A DNA stretch of 59,135 bases from Hungatella hathewayi WAL-18680 (GTDB lineage: Bacteria > Bacillota > Clostridia > Lachnospirales > Lachnospiraceae): assembly GCF_000235505.1 (NCBI RefSeq), contig NZ_JH379027.1:623617-682751 (forward strand), written 5' to 3'. Of this stretch, positions 7,782 to 15,492 are shown one piece after another (the first letter of the stretch is position 1; each line of letters starts with the position of its first letter). The position numbers were made by a program, and so were the translations under genes. The notes below the pieces were generated by a model that did not search any database, was not told the origin of the DNA, and was given only the letters and a program-made list of their open reading frames with translations.

Positions 7782-9344
7782 ATGAAAGAGACAACGAAAC
7801 AGGTGAATAAGAAAACCCTGTTCGGCCGCTTCCTGAACGGAGTGGAGAACGTGGGTAATAGACTTCCTCACCCCATCACCATGTTTGCGCTGCTGGCCCT
7901 GGGTATCGTGTTGATATCCGGGCTGTGCGCGGCCCTTGGTGTGTCGGCTACAGGTGAGATGATAGACAGTAAAACTATGGAATTGACGGAGCAGACCATC
8001 TCCGTCGTCAGCCTGATGAACCGGGAGGGCCTGGTCTACATGTTGACCAACGTGGTGACGAATTTTACATCATTCGCGCCTCTCGGCGTCGTGCTGGTGA
8101 CTATGCTGGGCGTGGGATGCGCGGAGGGCAGCGGCTATCTGTCCGCCCTGATGAAGAAGGCGGTGTCCGTGACCCCGGCCATGATTGTGACACCCATGCT
8201 GGTGTTCCTGGGCGTCATGTCCAACGTGGCTTCCGACATCGGATACGTGGTGCTGATTCCCATTGGAGCCGTGGTTTTCATGGCGTACGGCAGACATCCC
8301 ATGGCGGGACTGGCGGCGGCCTTTGCCGGTGTGTCCGGCGGCTTCAGCGCCAATCTGCTGGTAGGAACCTTGGACCCTATGCTGTCAGGCATCAGCACCG
8401 AGGCGGCCAGAATGATAAATCCTGATTATGTGGTGACTGCTACGGCTAACTGGTATTTCATGCTGGTGTCCACCTTTGTCATCGTGGCGGTGGGAACCTT
8501 TGTGACGGATAAGATTGTGGAGCCGAGACTTAGCGCCCACAGGCACAGCGATGAGGACGTGGCCTCAGCGACGGCCCTGGGAGATAACGAGAAAAAGGCT
8601 CTTAAGATGGCCAATTTAAGCCTTCTGGCCCTGGTGGCGCTCATCGCGGCCCTGGCATTTCCCCAGGATTCCTTCCTGAGAAATCCGGTGACCGGCAGCC
8701 TGATGACATCATCCCCGTTTATGGACGGCCTGATTGTCATCATCGCCCTCTTGTTCTTTGTTCCATCCATCGTCTACGGGCGGGTGGCCGGAACCTACAA
8801 AAATGAGAAAGACATCTGCGCCCAGCTGGGCGATAATATGTCAGCGATGGGTGGATATATCGCCCTTTCCTTCGCGGCGGCACAGTTTATCAGCTATTTC
8901 AACTACACGAAGATGGGAACTGTCCTGGCCTTAAAGGGGGCGGAGGCGCTGGGAGCGGCCGGAGTGGGCGGCCCGGTGCTGATGATACTCTTTGTCCTCT
9001 TTGTGGCCGTGATTAACCTGCTGATGGGCTCGGCCTCCGCCAAATGGACCATTCTGGCGCCGGTGTTTGTTCCTATGTTTATGCTGCTGGGCTACTCCCC
9101 GGAGCTGACCCAGGTGGCCTACCGCATCGGAGATTCCTGTACCAACCTGATCACCCCGCTGATGTCCTACTTTGCCATGGTGGTGGTATTTGCCAAAAAG
9201 TATGACAGGGAATCCGGCATCGGAACCCTGATTTCCACCATGCTGCCATACAGCCTGTTCTTCATGATTGGCTGGGCGGTGCTGCTGGTGATCTGGATGG
9301 TTTTCGGCCTTCCACTTGGACCGGGAGCCGGTTTATTCGTGTAG
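7782..9344 (+). CDS. AbgT family transporter (p-aminobenzoyl-glutamate / antimetabolite type)
   Basis: This is a 520-residue integral membrane protein of the AbgT family, whose members import p-aminobenzoyl-glutamate or export sulfonamide antimetabolites. Family features seen include the N-terminal GNRLPHPITMFALLAL, the hairpin SNVASDIGYVVLIPIGA, GGFSANLLVGTLDP, and the C-terminal ASAKWTILAPVFVPM and SCTNLITPLMSYF, which contain the ion- and substrate-site residues known in YdaH/MtrF. GGAGGT lies 8 nt before the chosen ATG. No peptidase (abgA/abgB) gene is adjacent, so direction and substrate remain open. Confidence 0.92.
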   Translation: MKETTKQVNKKTLFGRFLNGVENVGNRLPHPITMFALLALGIVLISGLCAALGVSATGEMIDSKTMELTEQTISVVSLMNREGLVYMLTNVVTNFTSFAPLGVVLVTMLGVGCAEGSGYLSALMKKAVSVTPAMIVTPMLVFLGVMSNVASDIGYVVLIPIGAVVFMAYGRHPMAGLAAAFAGVSGGFSANLLVGTLDPMLSGISTEAARMINPDYVVTATANWYFMLVSTFVIVAVGTFVTDKIVEPRLSAHRHSDEDVASATALGDNEKKALKMANLSLLALVALIAALAFPQDSFLRNPVTGSLMTSSPFMDGLIVIIALLFFVPSIVYGRVAGTYKNEKDICAQLGDNMSAMGGYIALSFAAAQFISYFNYTKMGTVLALKGAEALGAAGVGGPVLMILFVLFVAVINLLMGSASAKWTILAPVFVPMFMLLGYSPELTQVAYRIGDSCTNLITPLMSYFAMVVVFAKKYDRESGIGTLISTMLPYSLFFMIGWAVLLVIWMVFGLPLGPGAGLFV

Positions 9345-9491
9345 GCAGCGTGTTTTTCAACATTTTCGACAAAAATTTACAGGATTTTTGGAAGATATTC
9401 CATTTTCTTTTTGTTTAAAATAGTATATTATGGTAACAATCATTTATGGATGATGAAATCATATATTTAAAACGAAAGGAGTGATGCGAAA

Positions 9492-9725
9492 ATGAATAGA
9501 CATGAAATCTTACTACGTACACAAAATGATATTGTAAATTTTGTTAATAAGATTGCGCAATATCCTTTCAGTGCCGATTTACTGTGTGGAAGCCATGTGG
9601 TGGATGCCAAATCCCTTTTAGGAGTTCTGGGATTCGGGATGGGGAAAGTCCTGACACTGCAGGTTTATGGCGACGACAGCAGCATGCTGATGTCAGACAT
9701 CTCAGAATATCTGGTTGTAAGGTAA
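9492..9725 (+). CDS. HPr-like protein lacking the phosphorylatable histidine
   Basis: This 77-residue protein aligns along its length with the HPr fold. The second half, VVDAKSLLGVLGFGMGKVLTL, matches the strand-helix segment around Ser46 of HPr (NLKSIMGVMSLGIAKG), including the serine. The first half, where HPr has GIHARP with the active His15, reads RTQNDIVNFVNKI, so neither His15 nor Arg17 is present. It therefore cannot act as a PTS phosphocarrier at that site; a regulatory, Crh-like or decoy role is inferred. GAAAGGAG precedes the ATG, and it is a monocistronic unit ending in a hairpin terminator. Confidence 0.75.
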   Translation: MNRHEILLRTQNDIVNFVNKIAQYPFSADLLCGSHVVDAKSLLGVLGFGMGKVLTLQVYGDDSSMLMSDISEYLVVR

Positions 9726-9762
9726 GCGTAGACGATAAAAATTGAACTCATAAAGTACGGGT

Positions 9763-9816
9763 AAAGCCGCAGATACCGTTAAACTGTCGACGGACAGTCA
9801 GGTTTCTGCGGTTTTA
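9763..9816 (+). terminator. Terminator after the HPr-like gene
   Basis: AAAGCCGCAGA at 9763-9773 pairs with TCTGCGGTTTT at 9805-9815. The loop contains a second small hairpin (ACTGTC/GACAGT). A T-rich tail follows. Confidence 0.75.
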
Positions 9817-9870
9817 TTGTGCAATTTCACACAATTAACAAAAGTTAGATGAATTGTAAGATTTATTCAA

Positions 9871-9899
9871 TTGACATTATCTGGAATTTATGATATATT
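9871..9899 (+). promoter_or_regulatory. Strong sigma-A promoter for the small membrane protein operon
   Basis: TTGACA at 9871-9876, a 17-nt spacer and TATATT at 9894-9899. A 60-nt leader follows, ending with AGGAGG before the ATG at 9967. Confidence 0.85.
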
Positions 9900-9966
9900 C
9901 GATGAAACTGTCAGATATATTGGACGGCTGATTAAATATCATACATAATTTACAGGAGGATGAGCT

Positions 9967-10194
9967 ATGGAAGGCAATAACAACAACGTAACAGACAATG
10001 GTGGTTTTGGCTGGGGTCTCTTAGGCTTTTGTATTCCAATCGTAGGATTAATTTTATTCCTGGTTTGGAAGGGCGAGAAACCGAAGACTGCTAAGGCAGC
10101 TGGTATGGGTGCATTAATATCCGTTATCATCGGCGTCGTATTCTATATTTTAATGTTCGTAGTTATGGGTATCGGCGCAGCAGCCATGTATTAA
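9967..10194 (+). CDS. Small two-helix membrane protein
   Basis: This 75-residue protein has a soluble Asn-rich start (MEGNNNNVTDNGG), a Gly/Trp motif GFGWGLLGF and two transmembrane helices, at about residues 19-36 and 45-73, separated by a basic turn (WKGEKPKTAKAAG). It fits a widespread clostridial small membrane protein family of unknown function. Its ribosome binding site is near perfect (ACAGGAGGATGAGCT). The DUF2085 gene begins 3 bp after its stop, so the two are translationally linked. Confidence 0.75.
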   Translation: MEGNNNNVTDNGGFGWGLLGFCIPIVGLILFLVWKGEKPKTAKAAGMGALISVIIGVVFYILMFVVMGIGAAAMY

Positions 10195-10197
10195 TCG

Positions 10198-10593
10198 ATG
10201 GGAAAGTTCCTGCGCATCCTGTTTGGATGCCATGCGAGAGCGGACCGTTCATTTTTCTATCACGGAAAGCAATTCCCAATCTGTGCCAGATGTACCGGCG
10301 AATTAATAGGAATCCTTGCGGGGATTCCTATTGTTATATGCTGGGGCTATGGCAGCGTGTGGCTGATGCTGCTTCTCATGGCGCCCATGGTGGCGGACGG
10401 ACTGCTTCAGCTTCTGACGCCCTATGAGAGCGGGAATTACCGAAGGCTGGTCACCGGAATTTTGTTCGGGATAGCGCTCATATTCTTTTTCATTCATTTT
10501 CACCGGACCTGTGTGCGGATTGCCACGGAAATCCTGAAGCTGCTGATTGATGACCCGGAAAAGGCAGAACGCGTCATGGCCCGTTTTATGTAA
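10198..10593 (+). CDS. DUF2085 domain membrane protein
   Basis: This 131-residue protein has the DUF2085 signature at its N-terminus: GCHARADRSFFYHGKQF followed by PICARCTGE, with conserved His and three Cys that could bind a metal. About three transmembrane helices follow and then a charged tail. The biochemical role of the family is unknown. The start codon immediately follows the stop of the small membrane protein and lacks its own ribosome binding site, which implies translational coupling. A strong terminator follows. Confidence 0.85.
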   Translation: MGKFLRILFGCHARADRSFFYHGKQFPICARCTGELIGILAGIPIVICWGYGSVWLMLLLMAPMVADGLLQLLTPYESGNYRRLVTGILFGIALIFFFIHFHRTCVRIATEILKLLIDDPEKAERVMARFM

Positions 10594-10608
10594 GACAGAC
10601 AAAACAGA

Positions 10609-10658
10609 AACACACTCTATCGCCGGAGAATTTCTCCGGGAAATAGAGTGTGTTTTTT
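10609..10658. terminator. Terminator shared by DUF2085 gene and the ABC permease
   Basis: AACACACTCTAT at 10609-10620 pairs with ATAGAGTGTGTT at 10643-10654, enclosing a nested hairpin (CCGGAGAA/TTCTCCGG at 10623-10639), and T6 follows. It lies between converging genes. Confidence 0.88.
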
Positions 10659-10683
10659 ATTGGGATAAATCTTGGGCAGCCGG

Positions 10684-12339
10684 TTACAGACTCAAATCCT
10701 TGCCGCCGTTTACTTTGTTGAATATTAACAGTGACACCACCGTCAAAGCGGTCAGTATTGTGGACAGAGCCGCCGCGATGCCGTAGTTGCCGCGGACAAC
10801 CTCCGTATACACCGCCACGGTCAGCGTCTTGGTTCTGCCGGTATACAGAATGATGGCCGTGGACAGCTCGCTTATCATGGTAACCCAGCTTAAGATGGCG
10901 CCGGCCACAATCCCGGAGGTCATCATGGGAACGGTCACCTTGAAAAACGACTTCATTTTCGAAGCGCCCAGGGAGATGGCCGCCTCCTCAATGCTCATGG
11001 GTATCTGCTGTAAGATAGCCACGGAGGAGCGGATGGTGTAGGGCAGTCTCCGGATGACCAGGGCCACCACCATGATGAGCATGGTGCCGCTGAGCAGGAT
11101 GGGCCGTTTGTTAAAGCCGGTCAAGAGGGCGATACCAAGGACGGTGCCGGGCACAATATAGGGAATCATGGAGATGATATCCACTGTGTTGGTCAGGGCA
11201 TTCTTTCGTCTTACCACCAGGTAGGCAATCAGCACCGCCAGCAGCACGATAATCACCAGGGCGCAGATGGGGATAATCAGGGTATTCTGGATACTCCGTC
11301 CCAGCTTGCCAAATGCTGACGCATAGCTGGAGAGGGAATAGCCGGACACGAATATTTTCCCCTCCGTATTCTTAAAGGAGGTGTAGGTCACATAGACCTG
11401 GGGCAGGATGGCAATCCCCACAATCACGTAGGCCGCCAGATGCACCAGGATCTTGACCGGGCCTTTCGCCTCCTTCTCCTCCATGGGATGGAGGGCATTT
11501 AACGAAAAGGAATTCCGGTTGGAAACATACTTCTGTGCCAAAAAGACTACCGTAGTTACCACAATGGCAATCACCGCGATGGCCGCCGCAAACCCGTCGT
11601 TGCCGCCCACCTCATTGATAAATTCCGTGTAGAGCACAACCGGGAAGGTGCGGTAGCCCTCGCCAATCAGCATAGGAGTACCGAAATCCGCGAAGGACCT
11701 CATAAACACCAGAAGAGCCGCCGCCAGCAGGGTGGGCATAATCAGCGGAACCACCACCTTGAAGAAGCATTTGAGGCCGGAACATCCCAGGTTGCTGGAC
11801 GCCTCCAGAAGAGAGTTGTCGATATTCTTTAATGCCCCCTTGGCGTAGAGAAATACCAGCGGGAACAGCTGTAACGTCATAACCAGTACAATCCCCCCAA
11901 ATCCGTAGATGTCCGGGATGGTGATTCCTATATTTTTGAAAAATGTAGTGATAACGCCGCTCCGTCCCAGCAGAAGTATCCAGGAGTAGGCCCCGATAAA
12001 TGGCGCCGACATGGATGCCACAATAATCAGGATGTTGAGCAGCGATTTTCCCTTAATTTTATAGAGGGAAAATACATAAGCCAGAGGGACCCCGATGACA
12101 ATGGACAGACAGGTAGATGCCAGGGATACCTTAAAGCTGTTTATCAACGTGTTAAAGTAATAGCTTTTCGAGAAGAACTTGGAAAAATTGGCCATGGTCA
12201 GCTGGCCGGTGTCGCCGTCGATGACGGACTGCTGGATTAAGTGGGCCATGGGATAAATCAGGAACAGCGCATATACGGCAATCATGCACAGAGTGATGAT
12301 ACCCCAGATATCCAGGCGGAATTTATTATTATCCTTCAT
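10684..12339 (-). CDS. Fused two-domain ABC transporter permease (FbpB/AfuB-like)
   Basis: This 551-residue permease has about 12 transmembrane helices in two homologous halves, as in iron(III), phosphosugar and 2-aminoethylphosphonate importers. Two EAA loops are visible: DNSLLEASSNLGCSGLKCFF in the first half and EEAAISLGASKMKSFFKVTV in the second. Both contact the ATPase. The ATG at 12339 has AAGGAG 8 nt upstream; a GTG three codons earlier overlaps the ribosome binding site. It overlaps the ATPase gene by 11 bp, so the two are translationally coupled. The substrate is not determined by this subunit. Confidence 0.92.
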   Translation of the reverse strand: MKDNNKFRLDIWGIITLCMIAVYALFLIYPMAHLIQQSVIDGDTGQLTMANFSKFFSKSYYFNTLINSFKVSLASTCLSIVIGVPLAYVFSLYKIKGKSLLNILIIVASMSAPFIGAYSWILLLGRSGVITTFFKNIGITIPDIYGFGGIVLVMTLQLFPLVFLYAKGALKNIDNSLLEASSNLGCSGLKCFFKVVVPLIMPTLLAAALLVFMRSFADFGTPMLIGEGYRTFPVVLYTEFINEVGGNDGFAAAIAVIAIVVTTVVFLAQKYVSNRNSFSLNALHPMEEKEAKGPVKILVHLAAYVIVGIAILPQVYVTYTSFKNTEGKIFVSGYSLSSYASAFGKLGRSIQNTLIIPICALVIIVLLAVLIAYLVVRRKNALTNTVDIISMIPYIVPGTVLGIALLTGFNKRPILLSGTMLIMVVALVIRRLPYTIRSSVAILQQIPMSIEEAAISLGASKMKSFFKVTVPMMTSGIVAGAILSWVTMISELSTAIILYTGRTKTLTVAVYTEVVRGNYGIAAALSTILTALTVVSLLIFNKVNGGKDLSL

Positions 12340-13414
12340 AAGCCTCACTCCTTACAAGATTTACGCTGCCCTCTTTGTTGAAGAGGTTGATTTTGTGTTT
12401 CTTCACCTGGAGCAGAACCTTCTGGTTGGGCTTCAACTCGTCCTCGATGGAAGATTCCTCCACGATTTCCACCGTCATATGGTCCTCGGTTTCCACGAAG
12501 TAGTGGGTGTTGAGACCAAGGTAGGTATATTCCTTCACCACGCCCCGGATTCCCTCGCTTCCCTCCGGGCTGATGACGAATTCCTCCGGTCGGATGGAGC
12601 ATAACACCTCCTGGTCCTCCGCCTGCTTCAGGCAGTCCAACTCCACCCGGTAACCGCTTGAAAATACCACGGCTCCCTGCTCGACTCTGGCAGGCACAAT
12701 GTTGGTGCGGCCGATAAAGGTAGCGACAAAAACATTTTTCGGACGCTGGTAAATGTCTTTGGGACTGCCAACATGCTGAATCACGCCGTCTTTCATGACC
12801 GCGATGGTATCGCTGATGGCCATGGCCTCCTCCTGGTCGTGGGTGACGTAGACGGTGGTGATGCCAACATCCTTCTGGGTGTGGCGGATGACGCTTCTCA
12901 TCTCCAGACGCAGCTTGGCGTCTAAGTTGGAGAGGGGCTCATCCATCAGAAGCACATCGGGCATGATGACCAGGGCTCTGGCCAGAGCCACACGCTGCTG
13001 CTGGCCGCCGGAGAGCTGGTTGGGCATCCGCTCGGCGTACTGCATAATCTGCATCAGATTTAAGTATTTGTCCGTCTGTTCTTTGATTTTGTCTTTGTCC
13101 ATTTTCCGGTTTTTCAGACCGAAGGCCACGTTGTCGCGGACGGTCATGTTGGGGAAGATGGCATAATTCTGGAACACCATGCCGATATTGCGCTTGCTGG
13201 GGTCCATATCATTGATGCGGGTGTCATTAAAACAGATATCGCCGCCTTCAATGGAGTTGAAACCGGCAATCATTCGAAGCAGGGTGGTTTTTCCGCAGCC
13301 GGAAGGCCCCAGGAGGGTGAAAAGTTCCCCATCTTTTATCAGGGCATTCAGGTCCGGAATCACCGTGTTGTTTCCATATTTTTTCACAGCATGTTTAATT
13401 GATATCTTACTCAT
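12329..13414 (-). CDS. ABC transporter ATP-binding protein (FbpC/PotA-like)
   Basis: This 361-residue ATPase energises the importer encoded next to it. It has Walker A GPSGCGKT at residues 36-43, the Q-loop in MVFQNYAIFP, the signature LSGGQQQR at 134-141, Walker B VLLMDEP at 154-160, the D-loop SNLDAKLR, and the H-loop histidine in VYVTHDQEEAM. After about residue 240 a C-terminal TOBE-type regulatory domain follows (CSIRPEEFVI is typical). It lies between the binding protein and the permease in one minus-strand operon. Confidence 0.95.
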   Translation of the reverse strand: MSKISIKHAVKKYGNNTVIPDLNALIKDGELFTLLGPSGCGKTTLLRMIAGFNSIEGGDICFNDTRINDMDPSKRNIGMVFQNYAIFPNMTVRDNVAFGLKNRKMDKDKIKEQTDKYLNLMQIMQYAERMPNQLSGGQQQRVALARALVIMPDVLLMDEPLSNLDAKLRLEMRSVIRHTQKDVGITTVYVTHDQEEAMAISDTIAVMKDGVIQHVGSPKDIYQRPKNVFVATFIGRTNIVPARVEQGAVVFSSGYRVELDCLKQAEDQEVLCSIRPEEFVISPEGSEGIRGVVKEYTYLGLNTHYFVETEDHMTVEIVEESSIEDELKPNQKVLLQVKKHKINLFNKEGSVNLVRSEAYEG

Positions 13415-13481
13415 CTTATCCTCCGAGCCTTTTGATTACGGGAATCGCAGCGGCGCCGCGGTTCCCGTATGAATTGGTTGA

Positions 13482-14570
13482 CTATTTATTTGATTCGATA
13501 CTTGTGAAGATGTCCGTGTATTTGTTTACAAGATCCTTCTTATGCTCGCTGACATAGGGGATATCCTCCTCGATGACATGAATCTCAGACATGGGAGTCA
13601 TGAAATCGCTGGTCTTGGCGTCCTTTAATACCGGGCGGTTGGTCAGTGTGGTTCCCCAGATATTCTGAACTTCCTCACTCACGATAAAGTCCATAAACAG
13701 TTTGGCGTTATCCATGTTCTTGGCGCCCTTGATGATGGTGGCCGATGCGGGCAGATACACAGCGCCCTCGGTCGGGTAAACCACCTTTACGGGAGCTCCG
13801 TCGCGCACCAGCTGTGCACATGGGTCCTCGTAGGACAGTCCAACCACATACTCGCCGTCAGCCACTCCCTTGTAGACTGCGGAAGAGCTCTCACAGATTT
13901 TACCGTCAATGTTGGTAAATAAATCTTCTACAAATTTCCAGGCTCCGTCATCCTCGTATCCGCCCATAGCCAGCAGAATGTTGGTCAGCTGCGCGAAGGC
14001 TGAGGAAGAGTTGGCCGGGTCACAGGTGGCAATCTTGCCCTTTAACTCCGGATTTAACAAATCGGCATAACTGTCAATTTTGATATCGCCGATTAAGTCG
14101 GTGTTGACGATAAGGCAACTTCCGTCCAGCACGTTGCCGGTGATAAAGCCGCAGGTGTTCTTGTATGCATCCATGACGCCGTCATCATTGACGGAAACGT
14201 ATGGCTCCCACAAATCCTTGTTGTCGTACATCAGGGACCAGGAACCGCCAAAGAGTACGTCCGCGTATGGGTCTTCCTTCTCGGACTGGATTCGTTTTAC
14301 CAGCTCGCCGGTGCCTGCCTGAATCACTTCCACGTCGACTCCGTATTTCTCTTCAAACAGCGGGATGGTGGCGTTCATAAGGCCCTCGGAGTTTGGCGAG
14401 TAGACCACCAGCTTGCCGCCGCCTTGCTTGGAGCCTGTGTCGGCGCCTGCCGCCGCGGTGGTGTCTGCCGGTGCGTTGGCTGCGGTTGTCTCCGGCGACG
14501 GAGAGCCGGAGCAGCCGGCCAGGGAAGCCGTCATCACAAGTGCGAGTATTGTTGCTGCTGTTTTTTTCAT
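13482..14570 (-). CDS. ABC transporter substrate-binding lipoprotein (FbpA/AfuA-like)
   Basis: This 362-residue protein has a lipoprotein signal peptide (positively charged MKK, hydrophobic stretch, SLAGC lipobox with Cys20), so it is anchored outside the membrane. It belongs to the periplasmic-binding class of FbpA, AfuA and 2-aminoethylphosphonate binding proteins: YSPNSEGLMNATIPLFEEKYG near the start, and later ADVLFGGSW and VGLSYEDPCAQLV. The iron-binding tyrosine pair of true FbpA proteins is not obvious near the C-terminus, so iron is not certain; hexose phosphate (AfuA type) or phosphonate are alternatives. AGGAGG precedes the ATG. It is the first gene of the transporter operon and follows the terminator of the two-component genes. 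Confidence 0.88.
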   Translation of the reverse strand: MKKTAATILALVMTASLAGCSGSPSPETTAANAPADTTAAAGADTGSKQGGGKLVVYSPNSEGLMNATIPLFEEKYGVDVEVIQAGTGELVKRIQSEKEDPYADVLFGGSWSLMYDNKDLWEPYVSVNDDGVMDAYKNTCGFITGNVLDGSCLIVNTDLIGDIKIDSYADLLNPELKGKIATCDPANSSSAFAQLTNILLAMGGYEDDGAWKFVEDLFTNIDGKICESSSAVYKGVADGEYVVGLSYEDPCAQLVRDGAPVKVVYPTEGAVYLPASATIIKGAKNMDNAKLFMDFIVSEEVQNIWGTTLTNRPVLKDAKTSDFMTPMSEIHVIEEDIPYVSEHKKDLVNKYTDIFTSIESNK

Positions 14571-14654
14571 AGTTGAATCCTCCTTTAATATGTGAACTTC
14601 TAGTTATATTTTGGTAAATATACACAAGAATACCTCCCAAATTCCCGAACAAAC

Positions 14655-14687
14655 AGCAAAAATACCGAACACTGGGGTGTCCGGTAT
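14655..14687 (-). terminator. Terminator after the two-component regulator genes
   Basis: Read on the minus strand, ATACCGGACAC and GTGTTCGGTAT (positions 14662-14672 and 14677-14687) form a stem with one mismatch, followed by TTTTTGCTG. It separates the response regulator from the transporter genes. Confidence 0.8.
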
Positions 14688-14711
14688 CTCAAACTGGAGG
14701 TTTTCTGGCTG

Positions 14712-15491
14712 TCAGGATTTGATACTGGCCTGATAATCCTTTGGAGAACAGCCCATATATTTTTTAAACACGTAGTGAAAATATTTGTAATCCCCGATGC
14801 TGCATTTCCAGCCGATGTCGGAGACCGGGGTCTCATGTTCCTTGAGCAGGTTGAGGGCTTTCTGGATGCGGTAGCGGTTTAAGTAGTCAATCACCGTGGT
14901 TCCCATAGCCTTCTGAAAACGCTGGTTGATGTACCGCTCCGAGTAGTGCAGCTCGGCCTCCAAATCCGCCAGTGAAAGCTTCCTTTCGTAGTTGGCGGCG
15001 ATAAAGTCCAGCACCTGGTCTGCCACCGGGTCCGTCTCCTCCCTGGAATCGGGAGCGGGCAGCAGGGAGACATTTTTTAACTGATGGATGCTCTCGGTCT
15101 GGCGGCGGATGATGGCGATATTCTTCACCTCCAGCACCGCTTTCTCCAGCGCCTCCCGCATTTCCTCCATGTTGAGAGGTTTCAGCACATAGTAGGCGAC
15201 GCCGCAGCGGATGGCCTCCCTGGCGTACTCAAAATCGGAGTAGCCGGTCAGGATGATGGCTACATAGTCGAAGGCCTCTTTCGTCTGGGAAAGCATCTGA
15301 AGTCCGTCTACCACCGGCATGTTGATGTCGGTGATGACGATGTCCGGAGTCAGCTGCTCAATCAGAGCGGCCCCCTCCTCCCCGTTGCGGGCCTCCCCCA
15401 CTACGGTGCAGCCAAAGGTTTCCCAGGGGACAGAATTGCGGATTCCCCTGCGGATGATATCTTCGTCCTCCACGATTAATACGGTATACAT
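14712..15491 (-). CDS. Response regulator with AraC-type DNA-binding domain (YesN-like)
   Basis: This 259-residue protein has a receiver domain at residues 1-120 with the acidic pocket EDED (9-12), the phospho-acceptor Asp55 in VITDINMP, Thr82 in ILTGYSD and Lys104 in VLKPLN. A short linker leads to an AraC/XylS double helix-turn-helix at about residues 155-258 (LSLADLEAELHYSERYINQRF and the second motif DIGWKCSIGDYKYFHYVFKKYMG). It is the partner of the histidine kinase gene that ends 1 bp upstream. It probably activates the adjacent ABC importer genes; this is inferred from position. Confidence 0.93.
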   Translation of the reverse strand: MYTVLIVEDEDIIRRGIRNSVPWETFGCTVVGEARNGEEGAALIEQLTPDIVITDINMPVVDGLQMLSQTKEAFDYVAIILTGYSDFEYAREAIRCGVAYYVLKPLNMEEMREALEKAVLEVKNIAIIRRQTESIHQLKNVSLLPAPDSREETDPVADQVLDFIAANYERKLSLADLEAELHYSERYINQRFQKAMGTTVIDYLNRYRIQKALNLLKEHETPVSDIGWKCSIGDYKYFHYVFKKYMGCSPKDYQASIKS

Positions 15492-15492
15492 C

